This document shows positions 62,600-64,000 of a stretch of DNA of 64,000 bases, piece after piece. Made by a program: the position numbers and the translations under genes. The stretch is from Flavobacterium sp. CG_23.5 (lineage in GTDB: Bacteria; Bacteroidota; Bacteroidia; Flavobacteriales; Flavobacteriaceae). Below the pieces are notes generated by a model that saw only the letters and a list, made by a program, of their open reading frames with translations, did no database searches and was not told where the DNA came from. The stretch lies in contig NZ_JAGGNA010000001.1 in assembly GCF_017875765.1 (NCBI RefSeq), positions 2,445,001 through 2,509,000 on the forward strand. The letters run 5' to 3'. The first letter of the stretch is position 1. The number at the start of each line of letters is the position of its first letter.

Positions 62600-63736
62600 A
62601 TGCAAAAATTTGACGCTATTCGGCCATTTTACGATTCCGAAGTAAACGAGGCTCTTAAAAATGTTGTCCATCATCCTATGATGAAGGCATTAATGAACTT
62701 TACTTTTCCAGAGGTAGAAGACGAAGTTTGGAAAGAACAACTCCGAAAAACGCATTCTATCCGTGATTTTCAATGTAATTTCATTTATAATTCGGTTCAA
62801 AAAGTACTAGAGAAAAGCTCTGAAGGTTTAACGACTTCAGGTTTCGAAAATTTAGAAAAAAATACTTCTTATTTGTTTATTTCAAACCATCGGGATATTC
62901 TTTTAGATACCACTTTGTTGAATACAGCTTTATTTGAACATGGGTTAGGGATGACAGCTTCGGCAATTGGAGATAATTTAGTTAAAAAAGCATTCTTAAG
63001 TACTCTCGCTAAATTAAATCGTAATTTCTTGGTGCTTCGTGGCTTAAGTCCAAGAGAAATGCTTCAAAGCTCTAAATTATTATCGGAATATATTGGTAAT
63101 TTATTGACACATGAAAATCGTTCGGTATGGATCGCACAACGCGAAGGAAGAACCAAAGACGGGAATGATGCCACCAATCCGGGTGTTTTAAAAATGCTTG
63201 GCATGGGTTCTGATGAGAAAAATTTGATGGATTATTTTAAGAAAATCAAAATTGTACCCGTTTCGATCTCCTATGAGTACGATCCAACGGATGCTTTGAA
63301 AATGCCTCAATTGATGGCAGAAGCCAATAATGAAATTTACATCAAGGAAAAAAATGAGGATTTCATGACCATTCTTAGCGGTGCCTTAGGGCAAAAGAAA
63401 AGAATTCATATTCATGTTGGTGAAGTTTTAGATAAAGAAATTGATATAATTGCAGCAGAAAATGACAGTACCAATAAGCAAATACAAGCTTTAGCACAAG
63501 TAATTGATGATGCAATTTTGAGCAATTATAAATTATGGCCAACGAATTTTATTGCTTACGATATTGTAAATAAAACCAATACCTACGCCCATTTGCACAC
63601 TGAAAATGAGAAATCACTTTTTATGCGTAGGTTAGAAATGAGAATAGATCATGACAATCCGGTAGCTCTGGATGGATTTTTAGCAATGTATGCGAATCCT
63701 GTTGTCAATAAATTGAAATACCATAATGTTGTCTAA
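62600..63736 (+). CDS. 1-acyl-glycerol-3-phosphate acyltransferase-like protein
   Basis: 378 residues starting at MQKFDAIRPF; a TTG four codons earlier is a weaker choice. PlsC-like acyltransferase signature SNHRDILLDTTLLN, with His and Asp spaced H-x5-D rather than the usual H-x4-D, and a second block RSVWIAQREGRTKDG corresponding to the glycerol-phosphate site (EGxR-like). At ~380 residues it is longer than typical PlsC. Acts in phospholipid or membrane-lipid acylation; the acceptor is uncertain. Overlaps the next gene by 11 bp. Confidence 0.82.
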   Translation: MQKFDAIRPFYDSEVNEALKNVVHHPMMKALMNFTFPEVEDEVWKEQLRKTHSIRDFQCNFIYNSVQKVLEKSSEGLTTSGFENLEKNTSYLFISNHRDILLDTTLLNTALFEHGLGMTASAIGDNLVKKAFLSTLAKLNRNFLVLRGLSPREMLQSSKLLSEYIGNLLTHENRSVWIAQREGRTKDGNDATNPGVLKMLGMGSDEKNLMDYFKKIKIVPVSISYEYDPTDALKMPQLMAEANNEIYIKEKNEDFMTILSGALGQKKRIHIHVGEVLDKEIDIIAAENDSTNKQIQALAQVIDDAILSNYKLWPTNFIAYDIVNKTNTYAHLHTENEKSLFMRRLEMRIDHDNPVALDGFLAMYANPVVNKLKYHNVV

Positions 63737-64000
63737 AGCCAAAATACTTTTAATTTATACCGGTGGTACTATTGGTATGAAAAAAGACTTTGAGACCGGT
63801 GCTCTTAGAGCTTTCAATTTCAGTAAATTGCTGCAAAGAATACCGGAATTGAAACAATTGGACTGCGAGATAGAAACGATTTCTTTTGAAACTCCTATTG
63901 ACTCTTCGAATATGAACCCCGAAAAATGGGCGAAAATTGCGACAATCATTGAAGATAAGTATACTTCATTTGATGGATTTGTTGTGCTTCATGGTTCAGA
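63726..64000 (+). CDS. Type I L-asparaginase (3' partial)
   Basis: The first 91 residues are visible; the gene continues past the window. The N-terminus MLSKAKILLIYTGGTIGM carries the catalytic-Thr motif YTGGTIG of asparaginases, and ends in FDGFVVLHGS, the approach to the second active-site HGTDT motif. Hydrolyses asparagine to aspartate; the lack of a signal peptide indicates the cytoplasmic type I form. Its ATG overlaps the end of the acyltransferase gene by 11 bp, implying coupling. Confidence 0.9.
   Translation, partial: MLSKAKILLIYTGGTIGMKKDFETGALRAFNFSKLLQRIPELKQLDCEIETISFETPIDSSNMNPEKWAKIATIIEDKYTSFDGFVVLHGS

Overview
The window looks like a chromosomal segment of a Flavobacterium-like member of the Bacteroidota. 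The signs are AT-rich DNA, type IX secretion (T9SS) C-terminal sorting domains of both the type A and type C (ChiA-like) kinds, a GLPGLI-family protein, a NuoG that ends right after its iron-sulfur region, and promoters of the Bacteroidota form TTG-N18..20-TAnnTTTG. Most of it is core genome. I see no prophage, integron, CRISPR array or rRNA operon.

Layout. 1-8153: two tandem paralogous giant secreted proteins with type C sorting domains; the first is cut by the window edge. 8255-12437 (minus): cupin-like oxygenase, bioB, two tandem paralogous small membrane proteins, ribF. 12656-15334: secreted metzincin protease. 15388-18185 (minus): pth, rplY, prs. 18405-18484: tRNA-Leu(CAA). 18689-21337: MORN-like protein, aspS, cold-shock protein. 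21583-35453: complete nuoA-N operon for respiratory complex I, interrupted between nuoH and nuoI by an ORF6N-domain gene flanked by repeats. 35583-40847: CDGSH protein, small membrane and secreted proteins, AraC regulator, DsbA/FrnE-like oxidoreductase. 40903-44351: GLPGLI protein translationally coupled to an outer-membrane receptor-like protein. 44502-50762 (minus): tetR-tolC-MFP-RND efflux operon, followed by yceI. 51713-53202: polyprenyl synthetase and a small unknown protein. 53926-58443: sucA and sucB of 2-oxoglutarate dehydrogenase, separated by a DUF4160/DUF2442 pair. 58847-61174: a T9SS protein built from a near-identical 1,020-bp tandem duplication. 61233-64000: retropepsin-like protease, TatD, acyltransferase, and the start of an asparaginase.

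How parts work together. The nuo operon and sucAB feed aerobic respiration. The TetR regulator appears to control both its own efflux operon and the neighbouring yceI: both promoters carry the same inverted repeat (GGAAACT...AGTTTCC) placed identically over the -33 element. That is the best-supported new regulatory observation here.

Other non-coding structure deserves attention. Several intra-operon spacers are arrays of 7-bp words in inverted arrangement whose 3' arm ends at the next start codon. Two copies of a structured repeat with variable hairpins lie at 16278 and 29212. A palindrome with core GTCGCAA-W-TTGCGAC occurs both upstream of and inside the ORF6N gene. All coordinates and motifs were read by eye; family names come from recalled motifs, not database searches.
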